DNA from: Zasmidium citrigriseum | Lineage: Eukaryota > Ascomycota > Dothideomycetes > Mycosphaerellales > Mycosphaerellaceae | Assembly (NCBI GenBank): GCA_002786025.1 | Contig: NHNW01000007.1 | Location: forward strand, 806,001 to 870,000 | Length of the DNA stretch: 64,000 bases | Reading direction: 5' to 3' | Part shown: in pieces, positions 44,938 to 55,456 of the stretch | Layout: every line of letters starts with the position of its first letter | Position numbering within the stretch: the first letter of the stretch is position 1 | Position numbers and translations under genes: made by a program | The notes under the pieces: generated by a model | Database searches by the model: none | Told to the model about the DNA's origin: nothing | The model's input: only the letters and a program-made list of their open reading frames with translations

Positions 44938-45252
44938 TGGGGCATGTCTATGAGAACTTCCAGTTCAGTGGGCTACAATTGAGTCCTTACTACGGGGACT
45001 CTTAGAGGAACTCAAGTCGCTTTTGGATTTCGAGGTCATACGCCCGGTTCACCCACTCGTGACCTCAAGCGACACAGCAGCCAACGTCACCCCATAGACA
45101 TCAAGACGATCGACTGGGAAAGTGTCTCCATCATGACTTTCATCAACTTTAGCATCTGGATCCGAACTCTCGAACCTCCAATTTCCCGATGAGGGTGATA
45201 AGAGGTCTAGAAATGTCTGCGCTATGATTCACGTCGCTATACTAGGGCATCT
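44938..45252. other. Convergent intergenic region
   Basis: 3' flanks of the HET gene and of the secreted protein gene; no additional feature seen. Confidence 0.5.
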
Positions 45253-46095
45253 TCAGACTCCCATCCAGACCGCGGCCGTGGCAGCCGCAACAACACTCCA
45301 CATGATCGACCCAGCTTTCAAGACCTCTGCACCAGACGATGGACGTACGCAGACCGGTACGGCAGGTCTATCACCGGTCCGAAAGAGTGCAAACCACATC
45401 TCTTGCGCAGCGTCATTGTACCGGCTTTCGCTGTCCTTGGGTGACAGGATCATGGAATTGTCGGCGTAGATGTTCAACGGGTTGCTGCCATTCTTGCTAC
45501 TCATTGTGACTTGTAGTGATCAGCCCAGATCGTATCACAAAACGAGACACGCGGAAAACAACGACTTACACTGGCCAAGTCCTGCGACACCCTCGAAAGC
45601 ATCCTGGCACTGAGGCGGAGCATAGAAGGAGGTGTCACAGTCCGGCGTGAACCCCTTGAGAGCATTGGTGCAGTCCTCCCCGAGAGCATCCGAACAGTCA
45701 CCGTCGGCTGAGGCCTTGTTGGTGATACTTCCAGAGAATGAGTTCGCGGTCACGAAACAGGCGGGTCCTGGAGTCTCGAACGTGTCGTTGTACGAAGAGC
45801 CTTCGGGGTACGTCACGTCGTACGTGGTAAGGACAGCCCGTGGTTCCGAGATCGATGTATCAGCCCCTGCTACCGAAAGCTCAGTCACATTGACTCGGAA
45901 GGTGAAACTATGGCCGCCAGCAAGCGTCACCGGAAAGGAGGCCGTGATGTTGGGGTTGAGGCTCGCATTTCCCAGCACTTGGGCTTGCTCGGGGTTGCGG
46001 TTGTAGAGTAGGCCTGGACTGGGTCCCGGAGAATATGACCAGGAACAGACGCTCGAAGCAAAGATCGAGAGCAGCAGTACTGCTTTGGTTGTCAT
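45253..46095 (-). CDS. Secreted, probably GPI-anchored protein of unknown function
   Basis: Exons 46095-45570 and 45509-45253 (60-bp intron) give 260 residues. The start at 46095 begins a signal peptide (MTTKAVLLLSIFASSVCSW). The ATG at 46128 adds 11 polar residues and is less likely. The mature protein has many NxS/T sites (NASLNPNIT, NVTEL, NDTF) and eight cysteines in the second half, in the order CFVTANSF, DCSDALGEDC, DCDTSF and QCQDAFEG. The C-terminal end is a hydrophobic stretch after small residues (AGSIMWSVVAAATAAVWMGV), a typical GPI-attachment signal with no cytoplasmic tail. A cell-wall or surface role is likely; no enzyme domain is recognisable. Confidence 0.8.
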
Positions 46096-46688
46096 GGTTG
46101 GTGTGCAAGATACTGGACGTCGGTTCAACAGCGAAGCGTCGGTTGGAATTGGAGGAAGGAATCTGGGCCGCTGATGAAGGTATGTGAACTGAAGACGTGA
46201 CCGAACTCTCCTTCGCCATTATCTTGTGGCACAGTAGACCGATCTTCATCAGTGGACATTCATTCACCAACCGTTCAGACCCCTCCCCGCAAGACTAAAT
46301 TCTAACATGCCGCTAATGTGTTTGAAGGTCAATACAACGTGCTATAGCAAGACGTCCGCGGGATTTTTTGAAGATCATGCGGCGTAGTCACTGCTAGCGC
46401 CCGCGGACGAAGACTTCCTTGAGTCTCTTGTCTGAGGGAGTAGCTTGAGAGTCTCGACAACTTTCTACCGAATCCGTGGAATACATTTGGCATACTATCG
46501 AGCCTCAGGCACACTCTCTGCGTTGACGGCGGTCTCCTCTAGTGCAATAACGTAGTAAGTTCAGCCAGTGTTGCGAAGACCCTCGGACGACTTAATCTAT
46601 CCGACCTCCGTCGAATCTCCTCATCGGTTCAAAATACACCTTACTTGAGTTCATTGGAGAACACAGTCCTCACCTCACGACACTAGGA
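46096..46688. other. Divergent intergenic region
   Basis: Promoters of the secreted-protein gene (minus) and of the unknown gene at 46689 (plus). No other feature was recognised. Confidence 0.5.
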
Positions 46689-47579
46689 ATGCCTGCGAGC
46701 GATGGGCCCCATGTCATCGACCTTCCCTTCCGGGACGCAAATGGACTAGGCGAAGCTCGCAAGAGCAGCATTCGACAGGCCCTGCAAGACTATCGCAACA
46801 GAGTCCTCGAACAGAACATGAGCGAATTGGTGAAAGCCATCGACGAGATCGACTCGGCGCCTCCAAAGGTCACGATAGGGAAACGCTACACAGAAGACGA
46901 GGTCCCAGGATTACGAATTCAAACCCTTTGGGACGAGCATCGCATCTGTTTCAAACCGCCCGATCCCACCATCACCACTGTCCGCGACTTCCTCTCCGAC
47001 GACAGACGAGAGGCCTTGATCCGAAGTTGCCGGCTAGACGGCATATCTCACGGGGAAGTCGATCTCGTCGTCCGAAAAGCGTGGATCGACGACGTCGAGA
47101 GGAGAATGTCCACGGCAGATAGAGCTGTGGTACACCCTGATGGCCTACCAGCCGACTTGAAATATCTGATGACAATAGTCCGTGGTCTCTGCGGTCCTGG
47201 ACTTCCCAGATTCCGTTTCACCAACCAGCTTAAATTCCTGTCCGATCTAGACGAAGATGAAGACAGAAGCAGGTTAGGCGGTGGGACCGAGGCCGGATGG
47301 ATCACGGTACCCAACACGGAAGAAGAAGTTGAACATGGAGAACTTGGTAATTTACCGGAGGAATGGGGCGACTGCAAGGTCGCCATAGCGGTTGGTATCG
47401 GTCAACGTAGCTTTGCAGTCTACTGTCGAAAGCAGGAAGACGATGACAGCGACGACTATGATGGAGAAGGCAACGGCGAGTGGGGATGGAAGTTCAGCCA
47501 GCAGGACATGCCATCTCAGTCCGACTTATACGACGCTATTGAAGCGTTTCTCGAATGGTACGCTGAGTGGCCTGAATGA
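46689..47579 (+). CDS. Hypothetical acidic protein, 296 residues
   Basis: An intronless frame with an ATG soon after a plausible leader. Composition is acidic with mixed helices and strands (LRIQTLWDEHRICF, VRDFLSDDRREALIRSCRL, LMTIVRGLCGPGLPRF). Toward the end comes an EWGDCKVAIAVGIGQRSFAVYCRK strand pair, a Asp/Glu/Gly-rich loop (DDSDDYDGEGNGEWGW) and a helix (LYDAIEAFLEWYAEWPE). The closing pattern resembles SMI1/KNR4-like or other small recognition domains, but I cannot assign it. No signal or membrane segments. Cytosolic or nuclear localisation is inferred. Confidence 0.68.
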   Translation: MPASDGPHVIDLPFRDANGLGEARKSSIRQALQDYRNRVLEQNMSELVKAIDEIDSAPPKVTIGKRYTEDEVPGLRIQTLWDEHRICFKPPDPTITTVRDFLSDDRREALIRSCRLDGISHGEVDLVVRKAWIDDVERRMSTADRAVVHPDGLPADLKYLMTIVRGLCGPGLPRFRFTNQLKFLSDLDEDEDRSRLGGGTEAGWITVPNTEEEVEHGELGNLPEEWGDCKVAIAVGIGQRSFAVYCRKQEDDDSDDYDGEGNGEWGWKFSQQDMPSQSDLYDAIEAFLEWYAEWPE

Positions 47580-48171
47580 TAAGTAAGTTAAGCAATATGA
47601 AGGCGCCAATTTTCGTAGCTCAGATTCATATCACATGCCTTTGGCGAACAGCCCAGCCATACCCATGCCCATCCCAAGAAACATGCTCATCATGAGAACC
47701 TTCCCCCGACTCCTAAGACGCTCACTTCACGTTATTGCTTCAAGAAATGACAAAGAGCCAACGTCAGAGGCGTTGAAGAATCAAACGAATCTATAGCACT
47801 AATTAGGCGGTCAGGTGCTTACATATGCGAGAGACCACCTTGGATATCTCCGCTGGTCGGAAAAAAAGAAAAGAACGGCAAAAAAGCAAAACATTCAGCA
47901 CCCGGTATTCCCACGTGGTCACCCACCGTAGTACTAATCAGGCGGTCACTTGCTTAAGTACACGAGAGCGGACGGGATCGTCTGTTTTCAAGTGCCTGTG
48001 GCCGAATGTACTGGAGATGCATTTGAGCAAAATATGACGGTCCAAGTCTTTCGCATTCCTTGCCGGCATTACGTGCCAACTTCGTCCCCAAGCCTCGCAT
48101 AGATCCCAGAATGGCCTCTATCGCAGCCTATGCCAGCGTCTCAACCAATCGTCTCGAGATGGTGCGGCACA
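47580..48171. other. Convergent intergenic region with a short imperfect repeat
   Basis: 3' flanks of two convergent genes. Two copies of a roughly 42-bp word lie 135 bp apart, listed separately. No gene. Confidence 0.45.
47797..47973 (+). repeat. Imperfect direct repeat, two copies of about 42 bp
   Basis: Copies at 47797-47838 and 47932-47973 share ACTAAT-(T/C)-AGGCGGTCA, TGCTTA and CGAGAG with small differences between. The spacing is 135 bp. Origin unknown; it could be a remnant of a duplicated segment or element. Confidence 0.45.
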
Positions 48172-49911
48172 TCACGAAACTTCAACATGCAACTCTTCTT
48201 CACTCTTCACCAACTCCGTCTCCTTGCATTCGACAGCCACAGCCTCGATCTCCTCCAAATCCGCTTCTTCAAACCTCCGTGGTCTTCTTACACTGACTGC
48301 CTCTCTGTCCAAGAATACAAACACCCTCAAACCCTCAGTGAAAGTCTTGTCCATGTCTTCCAGCTTCCGGTTCGATGTCTCGGGATAGAACATGTAAATG
48401 ATCGGGATCGAAGCCCATAAGAAGAAAAGCCAGATCAGGTAGAAGCGCCACTTCAGATTCTCGATTCCGATCGGCGTCACCTGCACGACCATGTAGTTGA
48501 CGGCCCATTGTGCGGCTACACTGGCGGATGCGCCTTTCATGCGCATGTTGAGCGAGTTGATTTCTGTGTTGTAGAGCCAAGCGGTGCCTTGCCAGCCGGC
48601 GCCGAAGAAGATGTAGTAGAGGAAGATCTGGGGAATGGGATTGTCAGCTTGTTCTCCGATTAAAGATGTGAGATGGGAATATACTGACCATGGATGTGGC
48701 TACCGCACCGTAATTGTAAGCCGTATGTCCGGTGGAGTACTGCACTTCCCGGATCATCACGGTCAGGATCAGGTACGCGAAGGCACACCCTGTTGTTCCG
48801 ATCAACATTGCCCCTCGACGACCCCATTTATCGATCAGGAGCATGCCAACGAAGCTTGCAATGGTATATGGTATACCATTCGCTGCAGTCAACAACCTTG
48901 ACAGCTTATCTGAAAGATTAACAGATGACTGCAGGACTGTTGGTAGGTAGTAGCTTGTAGCATTCACACCAGACAGCTGCACAATGATCTGAGACCCCAG
49001 TCCAAGCATGAACCGTCGAAGTGTTGAGAGACCGCCGAATGATTTGTTGGTGAACAGCTCCCGCCATGTCACTTGTGCTGCTTTCTCTTCTTGATACGCC
49101 AGTACAATGCTGCGATGCTCTGCTACGACAGACTGAGTGCTTGTGGTGGCGCCGTCGCCTTGGATTGCGGCAAGGACTTCGAGAGCTTCTGCGTGACGGT
49201 CTTTCGAGATGAGCCATCTGCGTACCTAGTTAACTTGAGTGCTGTATTCAGGTCTAGACACGTACCTCGGACTTTCTGGCAAGAACGGAGCAGTTGCGGC
49301 AATGATGATCGCAAAGACGATCTGAAAGGCAAGGGGGAAGCGCCATGCTACCGGGCCATTAGCATAGGATAGACCGAATGTGAGCCAGTTCGCGAAACAG
49401 AAGCCGGCCACATTCAGCACGAGACCTAAGACCACAAGCTTTCCGCGCAGAGATGGCTTTGTGGTCTCACTTTGCCAGACTGGAGCAGCCGCCGTATTCA
49501 GACCATTTCCAAGGCCGGCTACAACTCTTCCAACTATCATCTGTGGGACTCCGAAGGCGGTCATCTGCAGCACAGCCCCTATCATCATCACCGCGGTTCC
49601 AAGTAAGACAGAGCCTTTCCTGCCCAAACGAGAGCCGATGTAGGTGCCAGCTACAGCGCCGAAGAAACAGCCGACGTCGTAGATCGATGTGATGGTTCCA
49701 ATGAGATTGGCATCAGGATGCCCCATTTGAACGAGGAAGTCCTGGGTGACAATAACTCCTCCTGAAGGTAATCAGCTACGAATCTTGAGACGATTGTTAC
49801 TCACGTACCAAAGACAGATTGATCGAAGCCGAACAGTGTCATGGCTGAACATGTCGCGACGGCAACCCATGCCGTGAGGGTGGTGCCAGTTGCACCAAAG
49901 TATTTCTTCAT
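48172..49911 (-). CDS. MFS sugar transporter (sugar porter family)
   Basis: Exons 49911-49809, 49761-49266, 49217-48689 and 48627-48172 give 527 residues. Introns are 47, 48 and 61 bp. Sugar-porter signatures are intact: GRVVAGLGNGLNTAAAPVWQSE near 125-150, GSRLGRKG and DKWGRRG loop motifs, PESPRW at the end of helix 6 (split by intron 2), and PETSNRKLEDMD after helix 12. The start MKKYFGATG is the typical beginning; an upstream in-frame ATG at 50007 adds 32 polar residues. It is a plasma-membrane proton-linked importer for a hexose, pentose, polyol or quinate-like substrate. The ATG is 266 bp from that of the kinase on the other strand, suggesting co-regulation. Confidence 0.93.
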
Positions 49912-50177
49912 AGTGAAGAGCGCTGTGAGCGGTAGGACAGATCCATTGATGTAGCATGGCCTCCGGCGTATTATAGTTCTTGCCCCGTGAGCAGACTTGT
50001 GGGGCATGGGGAGAGGATCTCTGGAGATCTTGTGCCGACTGTGGAGAGCGGACCGTGTCTGCTCCGAAACCTGGTCTGCCCGTCAATTGCCGTCGACCGA
50101 AGGTCAATCAATGGCTTGACCTTTCGTCGCCAGCATTTCGTGTACCTTCGCATTCCTTTCACACTGCCTCAACAACC
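49912..50177. promoter_or_regulatory. Shared divergent promoter of transporter and kinase
   Basis: 266 bp between the two ATGs. Two inverted repeats stand out: AAGGTCAA-N8-TTGACCTT (50100-50123, perfect 8-bp arms) and GATCTC-TG-GAGATC (50016-50029, perfect 6-bp arms). A CGG-N12-CCG pair (CGGACCGTGTCTGCTCCG) is also present and would suit a dimeric Zn2Cys6 protein. None is proven. Confidence 0.5.
50100..50123. promoter_or_regulatory. Perfect inverted repeat AAGGTCAA-N8-TTGACCTT
   Basis: Arms 50100-50107 and 50116-50123 with an 8-nt spacer TCAATGGC, 54 bp upstream of the kinase ATG. A candidate binding site for a dimeric regulator of the transporter-kinase pair. Confidence 0.45.
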
Positions 50178-51004
50178 ATGGGATCAATCGAGGCTGGGCC
50201 AGACCTGGCAACAGAGATACCGGGCTTTGACCGTTTGGTAACCAAAGTATGGAGTAAGGGAGAGACAGACCACGACGAACCAGGATGGCCGCTAATCTTG
50301 GACGCAGACCGTTACAAGAAGGCGAACCCGGATGAGCGTGTTTTGATAGGCATTTCTGGTATACCTGGCGCGGGTAAGACAAAGATGCGAGCTGATCTGG
50401 ACTCGAACTTGACTGAGATTGTGCTGTAGGCAAGTCCACGCTCTCACGAGCGCTGGAGCATGCATTGAATCGTCTGCATCCAGTCGAACATCCCACTTCG
50501 CAGAATATTGCAGTGGCCGTCCCAATGGATGGGTTCCACTATACGAGAGCGTATCTCGCACAGATGCCAGACCCGGAGAATGCCATACATCGTCGAGGTG
50601 CTGCATTTACATTTGATGCTGAAGGCTTCTGCACTCTAGTGAGAGCTCTTCGAGACGAAGTTGCTGGCAAGACTATCCGTGCTCCGAGTTTCGACCATGC
50701 TGTGAAGGATCCAGTGGCAGACGCCATCGAAATTCCTCCAAGCTCCAGGATCGTTATCCTGGAAGGAAACTATATCTCGCTGGACATCGAACCGTGGAGT
50801 TCAGCAGCAAGACTTCTAGACGAGCGCTGGTTTGTCCAAGTCGATCGCAAGGTTGCCAGAGATCGGCTGGCCGCGAGGCACGTCGCTTCAGGGATCGTGG
50901 CAGACCTGGATGCTGCTTACGCCAGAGTTGATAGCACCGACTCATTGAATGGCGATGAAATTTTGGCGAAGCTTCTCGATGTTGACGAAGTCATTCCTTG
51001 CTGA
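50178..51004 (+). CDS. P-loop kinase of the uridine kinase/phosphoribulokinase/YFH7 type
   Basis: Exons 50178-50373 and 50430-51004 (56-bp intron) give 256 residues. The intron falls inside the Walker A motif, which becomes GIPGAGKSTL after splicing (near residue 60). Other family marks are AVPMDGFHYTRAYL with the conserved Asp, the RRGAAFTFDAEGF segment, the Walker B-like RIVILEGNYISLD, and an RLAARHVASGI lid-type motif. This is the fold used by uridine, pantothenate and ATP-dependent fructose- or ribulose-type kinases, and by yeast Yfh7. With the sugar porter divergently transcribed, a small sugar or polyol kinase is a reasonable inference. Its stop is only 53 bp from that of the convergent Zn2Cys6 gene. 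Confidence 0.88.
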
Positions 51005-51057
51005 TCGGAATCGATCACAGGCCACATGTTCATGGAAGGTGACTGATCAATTGCATG

Positions 51058-53181
51058 TCAAGTCCTAGAAATTGGCGAGAGAATCGATGGAACTTGACTG
51101 GAAGCCAGCCACTTGATGAGAAGTGGGCTCAGCTCTGATACCGTTAGCGTAAGGTCGAAGAACTCCTTCGGCAGCTGTGATAGTTCAACAGGAGTCCGAT
51201 GCTCAGACACAGCTGTACGAATGATAAGCTCGTAATTAGCAGCGATGATCCATCGATCTTTGCAGACATGTAAAGCATATGCCAGTGAACGTAGACCTGA
51301 CGGAACATCTGCTTCCGAAGCTTTGGTATAGACTGGCGGTCGTCAAACATGGTCACTAGTGTGTTGCATGGCGGAGACGTACCGATGTAGAACCTTGCCG
51401 CAGCAAATATCGAATGCAGCAGTAAAGGATTGCTGCAACGAATTTGTTCGTCTGTCATCCGCCGCACTTTGGCTGCCATATTATCACAGGCGAAGACACA
51501 TCGATTCGCAGCATACAGCCACTGCTTTGAATTAGGACGCAGTCAATGTCAGTCTTGAATCGACTTACTGTCTCGCTCGGGGTCTGTCGGGCGATGAGCA
51601 TGGGTGCCATCCGCTGCAAGAGGGTTATGACGGCCCTAGCAAGTGTCAGCCTGTTCCCAAAAAGATGTACCTCACAGGACCTTACAGATTGAGCACGCAG
51701 TTTGTCATTACGATGTTTGGTTCCATTTCGGCTTGTTCAGTAGCTCCAGACTCCGCATTTATGATACGAAAAACGCATGCCACGAATTCCTCTCGCCAGT
51801 TCGTCAGCCGTTCGTCGAGCTGTTGCGCTGCTGTCTGCCAATGGAGCATATCCTGCGTGGCCCGGAGCTCTCTTTGCTCCATGGAAAATTTGCGTACTTC
51901 AACAAGCTCCGTCACTGCCAATATGATGCTGAGCGAGATTGCAGATGAGTACTCGTAGCCGCTGAGCGTTCCCACTGGGGTGATCGGGAACTCAATGTCC
52001 CAAGCAGAGTCGGCACGAGGTAGTGTGGCTCGCAATCCATCGGGAATTTGCGCTTGCCCGATATCAATTCGCATATCCAAAGCTGAGATAGAGTCTATCA
52101 TGTGAACAGCCCAGTATAAGCGGATGCCCTGCTCTCTATCTGGGCTGTGTGCATGTACAATGCCATCGGGCATGTCGGCTCGCCAGACGAGCTCGCGCAG
52201 GCGTAGCTGCGTAGCCATTCTGAAGCAGTTTGTTAGCTAGGATATACGTTCAATGCCAGTCGGACCTTACTCTCGACAGACACCAAGCAGAGAGCGAAAT
52301 CTGGCCGTCTCATGTTCCCCATATTCGTGCATTGCAAGAACCACCAGTGCTGCCAACGCATCAAATGAACATACTGCCATTGCTTCGTAGGAGGTGTCTC
52401 TGGCTAGATTGGAGATCGAGAGAGTAGATTCCAACACCAATTGTTCGAGCTGACAATCACGCCATGTGAAAATAGCAATGGCCCTGGTAAGGACATCTAG
52501 TTGGGACACAGGGAGTCCTTGGTAAGCCCTCACCTTGGTATAACATGTTGGCTGATGCAATATGGGGCACCAAGCATGGTACTTTGCAAACCACGTGTCG
52601 TAAACGCGAGCGAGGTTGGCATCGCCAGAGTGGGCTCGTAGCTGGTCTGAGACAGGCTCATATACATCTGAAGCCTGAGTGCGCGGTCTCGTTGCATTGT
52701 TCAGAGCGTTGTCGTGCTCTGGCGTCGGGTCCATTTGGAAGTCTTCATCTCGCCCACGATCTTGCATGAGATTTTCATCCACGAGGTCCGTCTGGCTACG
52801 AGGGGCAGCTGGCCCATCGTTTTCGATGCTCAGGACACGAGCCTCCAGGCCAGCTACTCGCTTCTCCAGCTGAGAGACGTAGCCTGCTCGGAGTCCAGGC
52901 TTCCGCGCAGTCGAGACATATTCGCATGTGAAGCCATTCTTGGAGCACAAAGCGCATGGCTGTCGCTTGTCACACGCGACCTTGCGAGCGCGGCATGCGG
53001 CACATCTTTTGGAATCGTTAGCACGTCGATACCTTTCGCGAGATAGATTGCTGACGCGATGCGATGGGTGGTCGGTCCAACTCGTTGCGATAGACCTTGA
53101 TCCGATTCCATGTTGTGGCCGGACGCGCGCGTCTGAGAAGTTGGAGGTCGGAGAAGAGACGGCGCGAGGGCGGAGCTCCAA
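51058..53181 (-). CDS. Zn2Cys6 transcription factor with fungal middle homology region
   Basis: Coding exons traced from the stop: 51332-51058, 51524-51383, 51635-51569, 52219-51686, and an upstream exon ending at 52271 and running to about 53181. All splice phases agree. The zinc cluster CX2CX6CX5CX2CX6C is near residue 60 of this model (RCAACRARK through KNGFTCEY), followed by SQLEKRVAGLEARVLSIEN, a coiled coil. Later segments (YDTWFAKYHAWCPILHQPTCY, RLYWAVHMIDSISALDMRIDI, and FYIVYTKASEADVPSGLRSL) form the fungal_trans domain. The exon begins without an ATG at 53181, so a further 5' exon must supply the start; it was not resolved. The position beside the transporter-kinase pair suggests it regulates sugar use. 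Confidence 0.82.
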
Positions 53182-53766
53182 CGTTCAGCCAAGAGCGTCG
53201 GATGAAAGACGGGCCGAGGAAGTTGAACATCAGGCGACTGCAGTGTCCCACCCGACCTCCCACTGACATCCAAGAAGTTCGAAGTATGGTTTGCACTCTC
53301 TGGCGTCCTCCTGCGACTTATTAGAGATCTTCATGATAATCGATGCGAACGAATCTGCTCCTTGACAATGGCCATCTCGCGGGCTTCCGACGAGCGCCGT
53401 TGGGAGACGAGGACTTCATTGAACAATTTCTCGGGCCATGTTTTCGGCTTGTACCTTATAGAGCCAAACTCCATTTCAGATCACTCGAAACACAGTATCG
53501 ACTTCCACATAGAATATGCAATCAGCATCGGGACTACAGTCATTGCTTCCAGAGCGATTGAGATAAGTCATGAATAGTCCAAGCACCATCATCTCCATTC
53601 GTCTTCTACATGTATGTGGCTAACCCATTCATGTTGGATGAGATGGCAGTCAGCACGTAAAGAGTGTTAAATCATAACCAGTATGGCCCCCCTCCCGCCG
53701 TAAGGTGCCATACAAACAGCCCTCCTCACAAATCTCCATCGAATTCGTTCAAGCGATGGGTCTCAA
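53182..53766. other. Intergenic region upstream of the regulator
   Basis: The missing first exon and promoter of the Zn2Cys6 gene should lie here. An ATG near 53335 (minus strand) opens a short frame, but no phase-consistent junction was established. Otherwise nothing is seen. Confidence 0.4.
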
Positions 53767-54223
53767 CTACCACTCTGGGTCGACTCGCCACTGCACGCAA
53801 TCCGTATCGACCGTCCCACCCTGCTTTCCCTCGGTGCTGCTGGTGTTGCATTCGTCGACCGCACGGCGTAAGACAATCTTGCACTGGAGGTTTTGATCGA
53901 TGGCACTGCACTGCTTGGCATAAGCCCCCACTATGACTCTGTGGCCCTGGCTGAACTCGTAGGTCCTTTCCTGGTTGTTGTTCTGCTGAAGCCCGCTGAC
54001 TCCGACGTCGTCGCAGAAGCGATCGATAGCAGACGCCAGACTCGCTCGACTCATTCCATAGCCAGTGTTGTAGCAGCCGACAGTGTCTCGTTTCTCCAAC
54101 GGAGTGGCTGAGGACGTTTGGGTCAGTCACGACTCCATAAGGTTCTTTTTTGCGATTTGGTTACGTACCTAAGCCATTCGAAGAGAGCAACAACAAGCTC
54201 AAGAGTGCGGCGAAGTATTGCAT
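53767..54223 (-). CDS. Small secreted cysteine-containing protein with Kex2-like site
   Basis: Exons 54223-54169 and 54107-53767 (61-bp intron) give 131 residues. A signal peptide (MQYFAALLSLLLLSSNGLG) is encoded by exon 1. A Lys-Arg pair (LEKR) follows a few residues later, as in Kex2-processed fungal peptides. The mature region has six cysteines (C-YN, C-DDV, QC-SA, QC-KI, EC-NT, DC-VQ) and a helix rich in Ser/Ala/Arg. A TATA box is about 100 bp upstream of the ATG. Family not recognised; secretion and disulphide bonding are well supported, biological role is not. Confidence 0.8.
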
Positions 54224-54318
54224 GGTGGTGGAAAAGGGGTTCTGCTTCGGACCTTGCACTTCTTGTTGTGGTGTGTGGGAGTTGCGAATGAAGTGGTATT
54301 CTGAGACTGCTGACTTGC

Positions 54319-54325
54319 TTTTATA
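54319..54325 (-). promoter_or_regulatory. TATA box of the small secreted protein gene
   Basis: TATAAAA on the minus strand, about 100 bp upstream of the ATG at 54223. Confidence 0.5.
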
Positions 54326-55388
54326 TTCAGACCCTACAGGTTCTATCACTCTAGGCATTCTTTGGCCAAAGTCGTTCTATCCAGGGCCCAGCTCAGCTCG
54401 CGGCGTACCAAGTGCTCTATCTTGCTAGTAGCCAAACAGGCCGTAGAGACAAGAAACCTCTCTCCACAACCAACAACGGGGACAAAGACACGGACTCCAC
54501 AGCCAGCGACATCGCAGAGACTGGCAATATCCGACTTTGTTGGTATCTTGCTGAATGCCAAACCAAATTTCGCCCAAATACGTGAGAACAGTCTGCGCCG
54601 AGGGACCTACCTTCTCTCAAAGGGAAATCCTTAGGCAAGACCTGTGTAAATGCTCATGGTACCTGATCGACATTCGAATGTTGCAAGCTATCGAAGAGGA
54701 GGAGTAATAGTCACCAGCTGAGCGAGTCACCATAAACCCCTGCAAATCGTACGTTCAGCTGAAACTTCAGCCCTTCCAGCAGATACACAAACCCTTGGCT
54801 GCGGGCTTGGAGGCAGGGGGAAGAGTTGTTGACCGGTGTGTCTCGACGGCGCAGCAGCATTAGTTGATGCGTTTGGGAACAGATCGGACGAGTTTCGGAC
54901 ATGCAGGCGTTGAGTGTGATGATGGCCCGTCCTACCTTCTTAATCAGACCTTCGCGGACTGACACGGCTGACTTGTTGTGAGGCCTCAATGCAGACACAA
55001 GGCCAATGCAGTTGACAGTGCTTGGACTCCGGCGTGTCTTTCGGGCTGAGCTAGGGCAAACACCCTCATTCACTGCTGCGCTGCCGTTCTCAACCATGGC
55101 TCTGCCAATTGATCGGTCTGGGAAATCTCGAGTGCGATGCTACCAATGGCATTTCATTTCACATTCTGCAGCTTGAGCGTACGAAGTATACTCACCTGTC
55201 GCTCGTACACTGGATCTGGAGAACGTAGGGCGTGGCCAGCCACGCCACCAATGATTGATCAGCAATTGCTGGTCTGGCCTTCAGTTCTCACCCACCTGGA
55301 GTCGAAATACACCACACAGGTCTACGTGCGGTATCCTTGCGGATGAGGTCCGCAACCTCACCGTCGAGACTATCTTCAGTCCACAATG

Positions 55389-55398
55389 ACATATAAAT
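55389..55398 (+). promoter_or_regulatory. TATA box of the alpha/beta hydrolase gene
   Basis: ACATATAAAT-type element about 60-70 bp upstream of the ATG at 55457. Confidence 0.5.
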
Positions 55399-55456
55399 CT
55401 GGACGCATCCTCGCACGGCAAGTCGTTGTCATCTTACTAAGTCCGGTCAATAAATC

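Larger units (their letters stand above)
54224..55456. other. Divergent intergenic region
   Basis: 1.2 kb between the small secreted protein gene and the alpha/beta hydrolase gene. Besides TATA boxes at each end, no feature was identified. Confidence 0.5.

Noticed and set aside
45150..45200. GGATCCGAACTCTCGAACC, tRNA B-box-like
   Set aside because: No matching A box or cloverleaf could be formed around it.
51356..51383. 27-nt GT...TAG segment as an intron in the sugar-module regulator
   Set aside because: Too short, and a 50-bp intron with a CAG acceptor gives the correct family-like frame.
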